Part shown: in pieces, positions 1 through 12,000 of the stretch
How positions within the stretch are numbered: the first letter of the stretch is position 1
How the letters are laid out: each line of letters begins with the position of its first letter
NCBI RefSeq assembly: GCF_000003855.2
Contig: NW_003101671.1
Span: forward strand, 1,494,695-1,558,694
Length of the DNA: 64,000 nt
Direction: 5' to 3'
DNA from: Blastomyces gilchristii SLH14081
Taxonomy: Eukaryota; Ascomycota; Eurotiomycetes; Onygenales; Ajellomycetaceae
The notes under the pieces: generated by a model
The model's input: only the letters and a program-made list of their open reading frames with translations
What the model was told of the DNA's origin: nothing
The model's database searches: none
Made by a program: the position numbers and the translations under genes

Positions 1-2210
1 TGATACAGTGATACTGTTTTACTTTGATTTCATACTCTTAATCAGATTAAAGACAGATGTCTTCTTCTTTATAATTTCAGAAATAGTCTCATAACTACAG
101 TTAAATGAGAACTGAGTTTCAGTGATTTTTTTCTTATAAAAGATGTAATCTATGAAGATTAACTATAATATTAATAATTAGAAGCTTTCTATAATAGTGA
201 AATTCTTTCATTACTAATGTCACTATTTTAAGAATCTTATAACAGTGATTACTGTTAAAACTGATTATAACAGCTTATAACAGTTTATTTCAATCAAGAA
301 ACTCTCACAATGACAGATTCACTGAGCTCAGAGACTAAGTGAATTCTGATTTAAGATAGAATATATTAAGAGAACTAAGAACTCAGTGAATAAACTCTCT
401 CACAGATCAGACTATATTAAGAAGACCAGAGTGATAGATACAAAGAGACTAGAGAAGATAGAAAAGCTTTATAAGATGCTTAGACTAAGTATTATAAAGA
501 GATTGACTAAAGAGTCTCTCAATTCTCTATAAGAGAAGAGAGAAAAGAGAGAAAAGAAGCCTGTATAACTACTCTCTATAACACTGAGAGTTAACACTCT
601 GAGAATCTTTATAAGAATTCTTGAAGAGAGTATCTATAATCTGAAGAGTTTGCAGACTTTGAGAAGCACTGTAGAAAATCTAGTGTAAGAGAAAACAGAG
701 TATAAGTCTTTATAAGATCTTCTATTCAGATTGTGTGAACTGTAACTGAAGAATGAATATACTTAGTATACTTAGAAACTACTTATAACAGAGATCAATC
801 CTGCAGAAATAAAGAATTGAAGAGACTTAAGTAATCTCTTATAAAGAGAGAGCTGAATTTATATATCTATGAATAAGTTTCTATATATAGAACTTATTAA
901 AAGATATTATAACTCTTCTCTAGTGAGTCATTTTATAGATACTAGAACTCATGAGTTACTTATAAGAAAATACTTCTGACTGAAGATGTAAGAATTTATA
1001 AAGAAGATAGTGAATTCTTATACTATTTATCAGAATTCACAGATAATGTAGTTCAGACTATATAAAGAACTTACTTCTCTACTCATTTCACAGAAATCTT
1101 GAGAATAGCTAGAAATGAATGCTCTTGTAAGCCTCTCTGAAAGCAAGAATATATATAATACCTGCTTTAACAGTGTGCTGATGATAGTGAATTACTTTAT
1201 CAAGATAACACACTTTATACTCATCTGCAAGAACTTGAAGTTAAAGAATTTAACTCATATCTTTGTCTGTAATATGATTGAGTTACATGAATTATCTATG
1301 AATATTATCTCAGATAAAGAATTAATCTTTATAGAAGAGTTCTAGTCTGATCTGATAACAATACTGAAGATCTTATGAGATCTAAGTATGACTTTTTATC
1401 AATAGATAGATAATCAGATAGAACATCTGATAAGTATATTAGAATAGTATCTGTGATACTTTGTTAATTATAATCAGAATAACTGAGTACATTGATTATC
1501 GCTCACAGAGTTTATATACAATAACTTAAAACATGTCAGCATAGATAAAATCCTCTTTGAGATACTTACTAAGACTTATTCATGAATAATCTTAATAGAT
1601 CTGTGAGAGTACACTATAGAGTGTGATAATATCTGTGAATGAGCTGAGAGAATTCAGAAGATTCAGAAGAAAGTCTGTAAATTCTTGAAAAAGACTCAAG
1701 AGTATCAGAAGAGATACTATGACTTTAAGCATATTATAAAGAGTTTCAAGAAAGATGATAGAGTCTGATTAAGTCTAGAAACTATTATTATACAGAGATC
1801 TAGTAAGAAGCTGAATCTCTTACAGACAGAGCCTTATGAGATTATAAAGAAAGTTAGTTTACAGTTCTATAGACTGAAACTGTTATCTGAGTTATAGATA
1901 TATAATATTTTTTATATCTCTTTACTCTACAAATATAAGAAATTCTTAGAAGAGAACTCTGTGACTCATCACTCTGTTTATAAAGTATTAGAGAGTGAAA
2001 GAGAATATCAGATTAAAGAGATTATTGACTCAGAGAAAGTAAGATTATAAGCTTCTGATTCAAGATTTCAGTATTAAAGAGTATTCTGATAAGATGAATA
2101 AGTTTCACTTTGAGGATTCATTTAAGTAGATAAGATATCTGTAGAAGCTGAGACATGATTTTTATAACTATGAATTCTGACAAGGTCAGAATGATGCAGG
2201 CTTCACTAAG
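1..2210 (+). pseudogene. A1 pol remnant: RNase H, integrase, chromodomain
   Basis: Broken 3' half of a gypsy polyprotein. Residues matching RNase H occupy about 1-420, with the family pattern of an acidic strand followed by an FKIEYIKGTKN-like segment. The integrase zinc-binding region is near 900-1080. The best-preserved piece is 1115-1345, a 76-residue open stretch with the core signature (VLMIVNYFIKITHFI, then IELHELSMNIISDKE), equivalent to the VDRFTKMTHFI and HG.P..I.SDR motifs; the first catalytic Asp reads Asn here. Residues near 1990-2050 (EYQIKEIIDSEK) match the start of a chromodomain. Many in-frame stops make it non-functional. Confidence 0.85.
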
Positions 2211-2864
2211 AATCTAATTATAATAAAGATATTAATACTGTTATTTATAAGTTCTAGTCTATAAGATGATGAGTTTCTACTGAAATGAACAGTTCACAGT
2301 GTATATAAGAAAAGAAGAAATCATACTCTTATTAAAGTTAAAAAATAAGAAAATAAAAACAGAACTGTGAACACATTTTAGAGACTAATAAACAAAAAAT
2401 AAAGAAAATTCATACTCACATTCTCAATATCTGTAATACTCAATCTTCTCATAACTATCAATTTCTCTCTTCAAAGAAGTAGAGAGTATTATACTTATAA
2501 TACAGATAATTGTTGCATTTGATATGAAGATTATCAGAAATGCACAGATTTCAGAGAAGTTGAATATCAGAATATATACAGTTGCAGCAGAGTCTTGAAG
2601 ACTGACTATCTGTATGAATAATCAGATGTCTCTTATGAAGTTATATCTGCTCTCACAGTTATACTGAAGTATTCAGTCTGAAAACAATTGAGATACAGAG
2701 AGAGAGCTCATCTGTTCAGATCAACTCTTATTATAAATTCAAAACATTTACATTATCTTAATTATTCAGATTTTACAGCTATCTGAGAACTCATCTCTCA
2801 TTGACAATGAGATTGTGAAAATGCGCCATGGCGCGAGGATCATTGATAGAGAACCTAGACATAT
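2211..2864 (+). other. A1 spacer between pol and the possible third ORF
   Basis: AT-rich stretch that follows the chromodomain in every family A copy. I see no convincing gene. The segment at about 2755-2805 is the uninterrupted counterpart of the site where the SINE sits in A4. A small GC-containing patch occurs at 2821-2840. Confidence 0.5.
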
Positions 2865-3395
2865 TTGTATATATCTGATCAGAGATTGTATGAGCAGAGA
2901 AGAAGTGATCATAGGCCTGCAGAACTGCAGAAGACACTGATAAAATCAGAAGCTTTACAAGAACTGTTAGCTAGAATCTGTAAGAAATTACTTATAAGAA
3001 GACTTACAGCAAAGAAGAGAACTACACTGCTTAAAATCAGAAACTGATCTGAGAAAGACATGAGATTAACTACTGATCTGAAGATTGAGTGCAGTGATAA
3101 GACTGAGAGAGATGAAGACACTGTTGTAAGTGATGATATTCCTGCTTCACTAGCTGATAAAAAGTGATCAGAGAAGTCACAGAGATGCTTATAAGAAGCT
3201 CAGCAGCAGTCAGACATTGTTTATAAAGATATTGAAATTGAAAAAATTTTTATTCTTGAGAAGTTCTTGAATCAATATACAGATATTGTCAGAAACACTC
3301 TCTCTCTATCATTTGAGTGAAAATACTTCACAGATAAATAAAAATACTCACAGTTTATAAGAATGAAAGCTATTATAGAAAAAGAAAAAAGAAGA
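2865..3395 (+). pseudogene. A1 possible third ORF downstream of pol (unidentified)
   Basis: Between pol and the 3' LTR one frame encodes a charged, apparently helical protein. It opens with 60 stop-free codons from a TTG at 2865 (rich in Lys, Arg, Glu, Leu) and continues in frame with about six stops at likely Gln, Trp or Arg positions to about 3395. The same frame is open over the same 60 codons in A4 (18880-19062, minus), and A5 has it with one stop. I recognise no domain. In sequence this damaged most frames look open if TGA/TAA are forgiven, so coding status is a hypothesis; beyond 3395 the frame is unclear. Confidence 0.4.
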
Positions 3396-4020
3396 TAAGA
3401 TTCTACAGACAGATCTGGAATATTTATACTACTTTAGAGAGATTTACTTACACTGTGAGTGATTTCATGAAATAGTCAGATTACTCTAGTAAATAAAGAG
3501 TGATTATAAATTACAGATCTGAATCTTTCTATATAACTACAAAGAGTAATTGCAGACTGTGAATATCTTGATTCTATAATTTCACAGAGTTGATGAAAGA
3601 ATGAAAGATTTCTCACAATTCTACAGTATCAAAGAATAATGATTTATAAGAATGAGTGAAAGATTAACTTGTGAATACTTCTCTTTAATAAGAGTGATCT
3701 CACAGAGAGTGATTCATCTGTGAGATGAATCTGTGTAATAATCACACAAGAATCTTATAAAAATGATTGAGAGTTAATCAGAACTCTTTTATATAAAAGA
3801 TGTGAGATAAATCTGTATAATAGTCAGAGAAGAATCTGTAGACTATAAAGAATCTTATAAAATAAGAAACTGAGTGACAGACTCTTTTTTCTTTATAATA
3901 ATAAGGAATTTTTTCTCACTGAGATTTTTTATAGATATGAAGAATTTTTAGTGAGTATCACTGCAGTGCTGAGCTGATTCTATGAAGTCACTCAGTGAAA
4001 GACTTCACAGATAAAGTCTT
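3396..4020 (+). other. A1 region before the 3' LTR
   Basis: AT-rich sequence shared by A1, A2, A4 and A5 in the same place. It may continue the upstream ORF in a shifted frame or be 3' untranslated. Nothing else is recognisable. Confidence 0.4.
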
Positions 4021-4035
4021 AGAGAGGAAGAAGTA
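4021..4035 (+). other. A1 polypurine tract
   Basis: AGAGAGGAAGAAGTA lies directly before the LTR start TGTAAG. The equivalent run precedes the 3' LTR of A5, and its complement follows the left LTR of A2. It is the expected plus-strand primer site and fixes the orientation of A1. Confidence 0.7.
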
Positions 4036-4293
4036 TGTAAGAAATTCTGCTTCTTATGAATTCTTTATCTCTATTTCTATATCTCATGTAATCAATAGAG
4101 TTAGTGACTCTTGACTACACACAACTATATAGACTGAAGTTCATGAATACTATTCATAACTCAGCTTGAATGCTATTATACATTTAATTTCTACATTTTA
4201 TCTTTCTATCATGAATACTTCTAGTAGTTAACTGTACATATCACGCCAAGCTGCAAACACTCGAATAATCGCCTGCGAGTACTTATTCTTACA
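4036..4293 (+). repeat. A1 3' LTR
   Basis: 258 bp, starting TGTAAGAAAT and ending TTATTCTTACA, so the ends form an 8-bp inverted repeat. Homologous to the LTRs at 39563, 46562 (same orientation) and 6795, 14913, 17635, 32648 (opposite). Differences among copies are mainly C/T and G/A. Confidence 0.93.
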
Positions 4294-4790
4294 GTGATCA
4301 ATCTTAAAAAGATTGAATAAAGAGTAGTATGCTTAAGAAGATATTAACTTTCAAACTCTTACAGGCTCTTGTAAGTGTAGATGAAGATCAGACTTATAAA
4401 AATTTCTGTATACAACTTCAGACATTGAATAATCATCTTATCAAGCTCAAGAGTATACAGAACAGTGACAGAAGATATTATATCTCAGTCACTCATACAT
4501 CTGCACTGAGAAATAACAACAATGATACAGATATCATGAATTGAGTAGACTTGAATATCTATGTATAAGCAAGAGTCTTTGCTGTCTGAACAGACTTCTG
4601 AGTTTCTGAGATCACTTCTGAAGAAGTCACTAATCAATGTTAATATGAAGTGTACATCAACTGTAACAGATCAGAACATATTACTCTCAACTGCTAATCA
4701 GTCTATATACCTTCTTACTTAAGAAAAGAATCAGTGTCTTCTTACTTAAAGAATGAATCAGTATCTGTTCATATTAATCATATTACATCA
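4294..4790 (+). pseudogene. B3: family B gag fragment
   Basis: Fragment of gag from a family B element, collinear with 34404-34860 and 36005-36470. It contains a 71-residue open stretch (4329-4544) and, at 4653-4694, a retroviral-type zinc knuckle C-X2-C-X4-H-X4-C. Here the first Cys reads Tyr but the His survives, whereas in B1 and B0 the His reads Tyr; together the copies reveal an intact ancestral knuckle. The left edge abuts the A1 LTR, the right edge a LINE fragment. Confidence 0.85.
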
Positions 4791-4795
4791 ATCAA

Positions 4796-5999
4796 CTCAG
4801 GAAATAAACTGAATTGAAATAGATTTCTTGATTGAAATAAAAATAATTCTTCATAGAAAATGCTCTCTCAACTATACAGACTATATTCACTGATTAAAAA
4901 TCAATTTTCTTCATTAAATGTTGAGAAAATTGTTCATGAGAAGATATCTCTCTGAAGAGAAAAGCTGAAATCTCTCATAGACTTATAAATAAGTGAACTA
5001 TCTAAAGAGAGAGAATATGAACAGTATTTGAAGAAGATCTTTACAATTAATGTAAAAGACTCTATTCTGATTTACTGAGATGACTTGAAAAATGAGAATT
5101 TGAATAGATTAGATGCAGACATTACTTATACTAAAGATAATATTAATTTTATCTCAGATATCTGAAATTTAGACTGTGAATCTGAAGTCTTTAATACTGA
5201 ACTATTTATAATAGTAAAAGCCTTTAAACTTATTGAGATAAAATCTCACAAAAGAGAAAATAGTTTGAAAGAGATATGAATATTCTCTGATAGTTAAACT
5301 GCTTTAAAAAGACTTAGAAATAGTCAGATTTATAATAATCAAATAAATCTTGAACTGATTTTAAATTCTATTATGAAAATTCAAAAGAGAAGAACATCAA
5401 AACTAATAATTCATCTGCATTGAATTCCTACTCATATGAATATTCATAACAATGAATTGACTGATTCAGTGATAAAAAAGAGTTCAGAACTAATCAGATC
5501 TATTCAACAAACAGTGTTCTGATCTTTTATAAAGAGAAAAATAAAAGAATCTTGTTTAAATAAGTGAAATAAAAGCTGGTAGAAATGAAAGAAGAGCATA
5601 CATTATTCAAGATTTAAAATAAAACTCAACTGAAAATCTTGTTTAATTAAATGTAAAAAGGAAATATTCTCATCTATAATGAAGCTGAAACTAGAACATG
5701 ATTATTTCAAATCTTATATACAAAGATTGAATAATAGATTTGATGCAACAGAATGCTAATTCTGCAATGCAAATGAAAATTCTGAGTATATTATAATGTA
5801 TTGTGCATTATACAATAGTCTCAGAGTCTGATTGAAGAAGAAGTATGATTTAAATTAATTAAATATGAGGTTCTTATTCTCAAATGAGACAGGAATTAAA
5901 TACTTAATAGACTTTCTATCAGAAACTCAAGCAGCTATAAGAAAATAACTGAATTTAGAAATATCTGAATATGAAGAAATGGAAATTAATTAGATATAG
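4796..5999 (+). pseudogene. D1 ORF2 C-terminal remnant (RNase H, zinc finger)
   Basis: Carries an RNase H domain: a DSILIY.DDLKNENLNRL segment, then a xxELFIIVKAF helix with the conserved Glu, an IFSDS strand, and an HLH.IPTHMNIHNNEL segment equivalent to the WVPAHMNIHGNELAD motif of D2. A C-terminal zinc finger of the C-X2-C-X7-H-X4-C type follows (its His reads Tyr). Multiple stops, mostly former Trp and Gln codons. Confidence 0.85.
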
Positions 6000-6013
6000 T
6001 CCGTTAAAAAAGT

Positions 6014-6519
6014 TAGACTGACCGTGTGACCGTGTCTGAGACCAGGATCAGAATATTTGATAATCTCATTATCAATTCAACTAATCTCATTACACAGTTT
6101 TAACATTAGATAGTAGTCTCATACTGTTTCAGTGAAACTTACTCTCTACTCTTGTCACATTTTTCAAATGAGACCATGATTTTCACTTGTCAATTTAAAT
6201 TATTTTTATTGCTTTAAATGACTTCAAATCTCATTTGAGTGTTATCAAAAAGTGTTACTTTTTAAAAAATTAAAAATAGTCTAAAAAAAACCTTAAAATG
6301 TCTAAAAATAGTAACTTTATGATAAGAAGGAGACTAAATGAGATTAAATAAGATCACTTTCTTATTTTTTCTAAGTCATAATCTCATTTTAAGATCTGAT
6401 ATATAGTCACTTTGCATGTTTTTTTAATGTTTAGTCTCAGCGGGATTCACATTAAGAAATGTATGAGACCAGATCAAATGAGATCAAACGTGAAATTCAT
6501 AGTCTCAGTGACCAGTCTA
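6014..6519 (+). mobile_element. C1: non-coding TIR element, hAT-like
   Basis: 506 bp between TAGACTGACC and its imperfect inverse GACCAGTCTA. The LINE sequence resumes on both sides; the empty site is visible in D3 at about 27617-27640. Flanks AAAAAAGT and AAAACAGT are an 8-bp target duplication with one change, which fits hAT-type transposition. No transposase is encoded, so it is non-autonomous. The open frame at 6412-6615 is incidental. Confidence 0.82.
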
Positions 6520-6794
6520 AAAACAGTTATACACTATCTTTTAATAATTTTATTTTATTATAGTCTCTCTTTACTTTATTTTTTCTTTTCTGTTCTTTTC
6601 TATTTACTTATTTAATGTGTTTATCTTTAAGACTTTGTTCTCTTTTCTTTTGTCATGATATTTTCAAATGATTTCAAGGTATCAGAAGATGTTAAAATAC
6701 TGCAATTTATAAAGAGTTCTCATATTCTGAGCTGAAATTTTCTGATTTTGCATATCTGAAATTGATAAATGTATAATAGTTAACTTTATAGATA

Positions 6795-7053
6795 TGTAAG
6801 AATAAGTGCTCGCAGGCGATTATTCGGGTGTTTGCAGCTTGACGTGATATGTACTGTTAACTACTAGAAGTATTCACAGTAGAAAGATAAAATATAGAAG
6901 TTAAAATGTATAATAGTATTCAAGCTGAGTTATGAATAGTAGTCATGAACTTCAGTCTATATAGTTGTGTGTAGTCAAGAGCTGCTAACCCTATTGATTA
7001 CATGAGAGATAGAAATAGAGATAAAGAATTCGTGAGAAGCAGGATTTCTTATA
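6795..7053 (-). repeat. A2 3' LTR
   Basis: Starts TGTAAGAATAAG and ends TTCTTATA (ancestral TTCTTACA). Immediately right of it is the complement of the polypurine tract, confirming minus-strand orientation. About 259 bp. Confidence 0.9.
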
Positions 7054-7769
7054 TACTCTTCTCTCTCTAAGACTTTATCTATGAAGTCTTTTACTAAGTG
7101 ATTTCATAGAATCAGACTCAGCACTGAAGTGATACTCACTAAAAATTCTTCGCATCTATAAAAAACCTCAGTGAGGAAAAATCTCTTATTACTATAAAGA
7201 GAAAAGAGTCTATCACTTAGTTTCTTATTCTGTGAGATTCTTTATACTCTGCAGATCTTTCTCTGACTACTATACAGATTCATCTTATATCTTTTATACA
7301 GAAGAGTTCTGATTGACTCTTAACTATTTCTATGAGATTCTTGTATAATTATTACACAGATTCATTCTGCATCTTTTAATCTGAAGAATTTCAGTTAATC
7401 TTCAATTATTTTTCTGTGAGATTCTTATATAACTGTTACATAGATTCATTCTACAGATGAATTACTTTCTATAAGATTACTCTCATTAAAGAGAAGTATT
7501 TATAAGTTAATCTTTCACTTATTCTTATAAATCATCATTCTTCAACACTGTAGAGTTGTAAGAAATTTTTCATTCTTTTATTCACTCTGTAGAATTATAG
7601 AATCAAGATGTCTGTGATCTGTAATCACTCTTTATAGTTATATAGAAAGATTCAGATCTATGACTTATAATTACTTTTTATTTACTAAAGTGATCTGACT
7701 GTTCAATAGAATCATTTATAGTGTAAATAAATCTCTCTAGAGTAGTATAAATATATCAGATATATCTAT

Positions 7770-8305
7770 GAAATCTTATCTTCTTTTCTTCTTTTCTATA
7801 ACAGCTTTCATTCTTATAAACTGTGAGTATTCTTATTTATTTATGAGATATTTTTATTCAGATAATAGAGAGAGAGTGTTTCTAACAATATCTATATATT
7901 AATTCAAGAACTTCTCAAGAATAAAAACTTTTTCAATTTTAATATCTTTATAAATAATGTCTGACTACTGCTGAGCTTCTTTTAAGTATCTCCGTGACTT
8001 CTCTGATTACTTTTTATCAGCTGATAAAGCAGAGATACTATTATCTGTGACAGTGTCTTCATCTCTCTCAGTCTTTTTACTATACTCAATCTTCAGATCA
8101 GTAGTCAATCTCATATCTCTCTCAGATCAGCTTCTGACTCTGAATAGTGTAGTCTCACTCTTTGCTATAAGTCTCTCTGTAAGTAATTTGTGACAGATTC
8201 TAGCTAACAGTTTCTGTGAAGCTCTCAGTGCTGTCAGTGATCTCTGCAGTCTCACAGATCTATAATCACTCTCTCTCTACTCATACAATCTCTGATCAGA
8301 TATAT
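7770..8305 (-). pseudogene. A2 possible third ORF
   Basis: Counterpart of the 2865-3395 reading frame of A1, identified by alignment of the surrounding sequence (GATCAGATATATGTAAATATG near 8295 mirrors the start region). More stops than in A1 or A4. Function unknown. Confidence 0.35.
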
Positions 8306-9000
8306 GTAAATATGTCTAGATTTTCTATCAACAGTTCTCACATCACAGTGCATTTCTGTAATCTCATTATCAATGAGAGATGAGGCTCTAAGTATTCATA
8401 AAATTCAGATAATTAAGACAATGTAAATGTTATAAATTTGTGATAGAAGTTAATCTGAATAGATAAGCTCTCTCTTCATATCTTAATTACTTCTGAGCTG
8501 AATACTTCAGTATAACTGAAAGAGTGAATACAGCTTTGTAAGAGATATCTGATTATATATACAGATAATTAGCTCTCAAGACTCTGCTACAACTGTATAC
8601 ACTCTGATATTCAGCTCTCTTAAAGTCTGTGTATTTCTAGCAGTCTTTATATCAAATTTAATAATTATCTGTATTACAGATATAATACTCTTTACTTCTT
8701 TGAAGAGAAGAATTAATAGTCACAGAGAAATTAAGTATTATAAGTATTGAGAATATAAGTATAAATTTTCTTTATTTTTTCTTTACTAGTCTCTAAATTA
8801 TGTTCACAGTTCTGTTTTTATTTTCTGTATTTTTTAACTTTAATAATAACATGATTTCTTCTTCTCTTTTCATACATCACAGACTGTTCATCTCAGTAGA
8901 AATCTATTATTTTTATAAGTTAGAGTTTGTAAATGACAGTATTAATGTCTTGATTATAATCAGATTCTTAGCAAAGACTGTGTTATTCTAACTTATCAGA
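8306..9000 (-). other. A2 spacer between third ORF and pol
   Basis: Collinear with the A1 spacer. Bases 8380-8425 are an uninterrupted version of the SINE target site of A4. The plus-strand frame 8800-8991 is a chance AT-rich ORF. Confidence 0.5.
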
Positions 9001-9009
9001 ATTTATAGT

Positions 9010-12000
9010 ATGAAAGTCATGTCTCAGCTTCTACAGATGTCTTATCTATCTAGATAATTTCTAAGTAAACTCATTCATCTTATCAGAATACTCTTATTAC
9101 TGAATCTTGAATCAGAGCTTGTAATATTACTTCTCTGAGTTAATAATCTCTTTAATCTGATATTCTCTTTCACTCTCTAGTATTTTATAAATAGAGTGAT
9201 GAGTCACAGAGTTCTCTTCTAAAAATTTCTTATATTTATGAAGTAAAGAGATATGAAAAATATTATATATCTATAATTCAGATGATAATTTCAATCTATA
9301 GAACTGTAAACTAACTTTCTTCATAAAGTTATAAGACTCTATCTATAAGAGATTCAGCTTCTTACTAGATCTCTGTATAATAATGTTTTCTAGACTTAGT
9401 CAGACTCTATTATCTTTCTTAAAACTCTTTATAATATACTTAAAGTCATAGTATCTCTTCTGATACTCTTGAGTCTTTCTCAAGAATTCACAGACTTTCT
9501 TCTGAATGTTCTGAAATCTTTTAGTCTATTCACAGACATTATCATACTCTATAGTATACTCTCATAAGTTTATTAAGATCATTTATAAGTGAGTCTTAAT
9601 AAGTATCTCAAAGAGGATTTTATCTGTGCTGACATACTTTAAGTTATTATATATAAACTCTGTGAATAATAATCAATATACTCAGTTATTCTGATTATAA
9701 TTGATAAAGCACTGCAGATAATGTTTTAATATACTTATCAGATATTCTATCTAATTATCTGTCTATTAATGAAAGCGGTGCTTAGATCTTATGAGATCTT
9801 CAGTATAGTTTATCAGATCAGATTAGAATATCTCTGTGAAAATTAATTCTCTGTTTGAGAAATATTCACAGATAACTTATATAACTGGATCACATTATGG
9901 ATAAGGCCCGGGGGGTTCCACTGACTTTAAGTTCGTGAAGTAGACTGACCCTGTGACTGTGTCTGAGATCAGGATCAGAATATTTGATAGTCTCATTATC
10001 AATTTAACTGATCTTATTACATGGTTTTAAGATTATATAGTAGTCTCATACTATCTCAGTGAGACTTACTGTCCACTCTTATCACATTTTTCAAATGAGA
10101 CCATGATTTTCACTTCTCAATTTAAATTATTTTTATTGCTTTAAATGACTTTAAATGTCATTTGAGCATTATCAAAAAGCATTACTTTTTAAAAAATTAA
10201 AAATACACTAAAAAAAACCTTAAAATGTCTAAATATAGTAACTTTATGTCAAGAATGAGACTTAATGGAATCAAATGAGATCACTTTCTTATTTTTTCTA
10301 AGTCATGATCTCATTTTGAGATTTGATATATAGTCACTTTGCATGTTTTTATAATAATTAGTCCCAGCGGGATTCATGTCGAGAAATGTATGAGATCAGA
10401 TTAAATGTGAAATTCATGATCTCAGCAGCCAGTCTACTTGTAACTGAGTATAAACTATGTTATCTTGATAAAGCAGTCTACTATTATTAGTACACTGTCA
10501 AAGCCGGCATTATATATATTCTTGCTTTCAGAAAGACTTATAAGAATATTTATTTCTAGCTATTCTCAAGGTTTCTGTGAGATGAGTAGAGAAGTAAGTT
10601 CTTCATATAATTTAAATCATACTATCTATGAATTCTGATAAATAGTATAGAAATTCACTATCTTCTTTATAAGCTTTTATATCTTCAGTCAGAAGTATTT
10701 TCTTATAAGTAACTTATTAGTTCTAGTATCTGTAAAATAACTCACTAGAGAAGAGTTATGATATCTTTTAATAAGTTCTATATATAGAAACTTATTTATA
10801 GATATATAAATTCAGCTCTTTCTTTATAAGAGATTATTTAAATGTCTTCAATTCTTTATTTCTATAGAATTGATTTCTGCTGTGAGTAGTTTCTGAATAT
10901 ACTGAGTATATTCATTCTTCAGTTACAGTTCAGATAATCTGAATAGAAAATCTTATAAAGACTTATACTTTGTTTTCTCTTATATCAGATCTTTTATAGT
11001 ACTTCTCACAGTTTGTAAACTCTTCAGATTATAGATACTCTCTTCAAGAATTCTCACAGAGATTCTCAGAGTGTTGACTCTCAGTGTTATAGAAAGTAGT
11101 TATACAGACTTCTTCTCTCTCTTCTTCTTCTTCTGTTACAGAGAATTAAAAGACTCTTCAGTCAATCTCTTTATAATACTCAGTCTAAGTATCTTACAAA
11201 GCTTTTCTGTCTTCTTTAATCTCTCTGTATCTGTCATTCTGATCTTCTTGATATAGTCAGACATGTGAGAGAGTTTATCTGCTGAATTCTTAGTTCTCTT
11301 AATATACTCTGTCTTGAATCAGAACTCACTTAATCTCTGAGCTTAGTAGATTTATCACTGCAAGAGTTTCTTGATTGATGTAAACTATTATAGACTATTA
11401 TAATCAGTTCTAATAGTAATCACTATTATAAGATTTTTAAAGTAATAATATCAGTGATGAAAGAATTTCACTACTATAAGAAGCTTCTGATTATAAATAT
11501 TATAGTTAATCTCTATGAATTACATCTTTCATGAGAAAAAGATCACTGAAACTCAGTTCTTGTTTAACTGTAGTTATGAGATTATTTCTGAAATTATAAA
11601 GAAGAAGATATCTGTCATTAATCTGATTAAGAGTAAAAGATCTAAGTGAAATAGTATTATTGTATCTATAAATATCTATTTTAATCTTACAAAGATCTTA
11701 TAAGCTTTTAAGATAACAAAGTTCTCACAGTTCTTTCTTCTTAATAATCTTTTCATTCTTTATTCATAGAATGACTTTTTCTTATTTTTACTCTTCAGTA
11801 TATCTGTAAGAGTTAAGAAGATTCTTATGAATATAAAGATAAATTATCTATAGAAATTCACAAAGCTCAGAAAGATCTGATTTTTATAAATACTAGTTAA
11901 CTTCAGTTATAATAGAATAATCTCAACTCATGAAGATTTCATCTGAATATTATTTACAATAATTACATATTCTAGAAAATTAATCTGACAGATACTAAAG

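Larger units (their letters stand above)
1..4293 (+). mobile_element. A1: Ty3/gypsy chromovirus, family A, 5'-truncated by the window edge
   Basis: Degraded LTR retrotransposon on the plus strand. It carries RNase H, integrase, chromodomain remains, a possible extra ORF, a purine-rich tract and the 3' LTR, in that order. It is collinear with A5 at an offset of about 42531, so the missing part (5' LTR, gag, RT) should lie left of the window. To its right the sequence continues as family B gag, so A1 was inserted into a B element (B3). Stops are dense, mostly at expected Trp (TGA) and Gln (TAA/TAG) codons. Confidence 0.9.
4791..6794 (+). mobile_element. D1: 5'-truncated LINE, main part
   Basis: 3' part of the LINE found whole at 20392-28007 and 54361-61997. 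It starts inside ORF2 upstream of RNase H, carries the inserted C1 element (6014-6519), continues into the 3' UTR, and is broken at 6794 by the A2 LTR; its last 95 bases resume at 15177. 5' truncation is typical of LINE retrotransposition. The flanks do not match: family B gag on the left, family A on the far right. Confidence 0.85.

Noticed and set aside
6412..6615. ORF at the end of C1 and its mirror at 14124-14312 in C3
   Set aside because: Both run across the C element boundary into unrelated flanks, and C2 and C4 lack them.
8800..8991. Small membrane-protein-like ORF
   Set aside because: Phe/Leu/Ile-rich translation of AT-rich spacer antisense to A2; not open in A1, A4 or A5.
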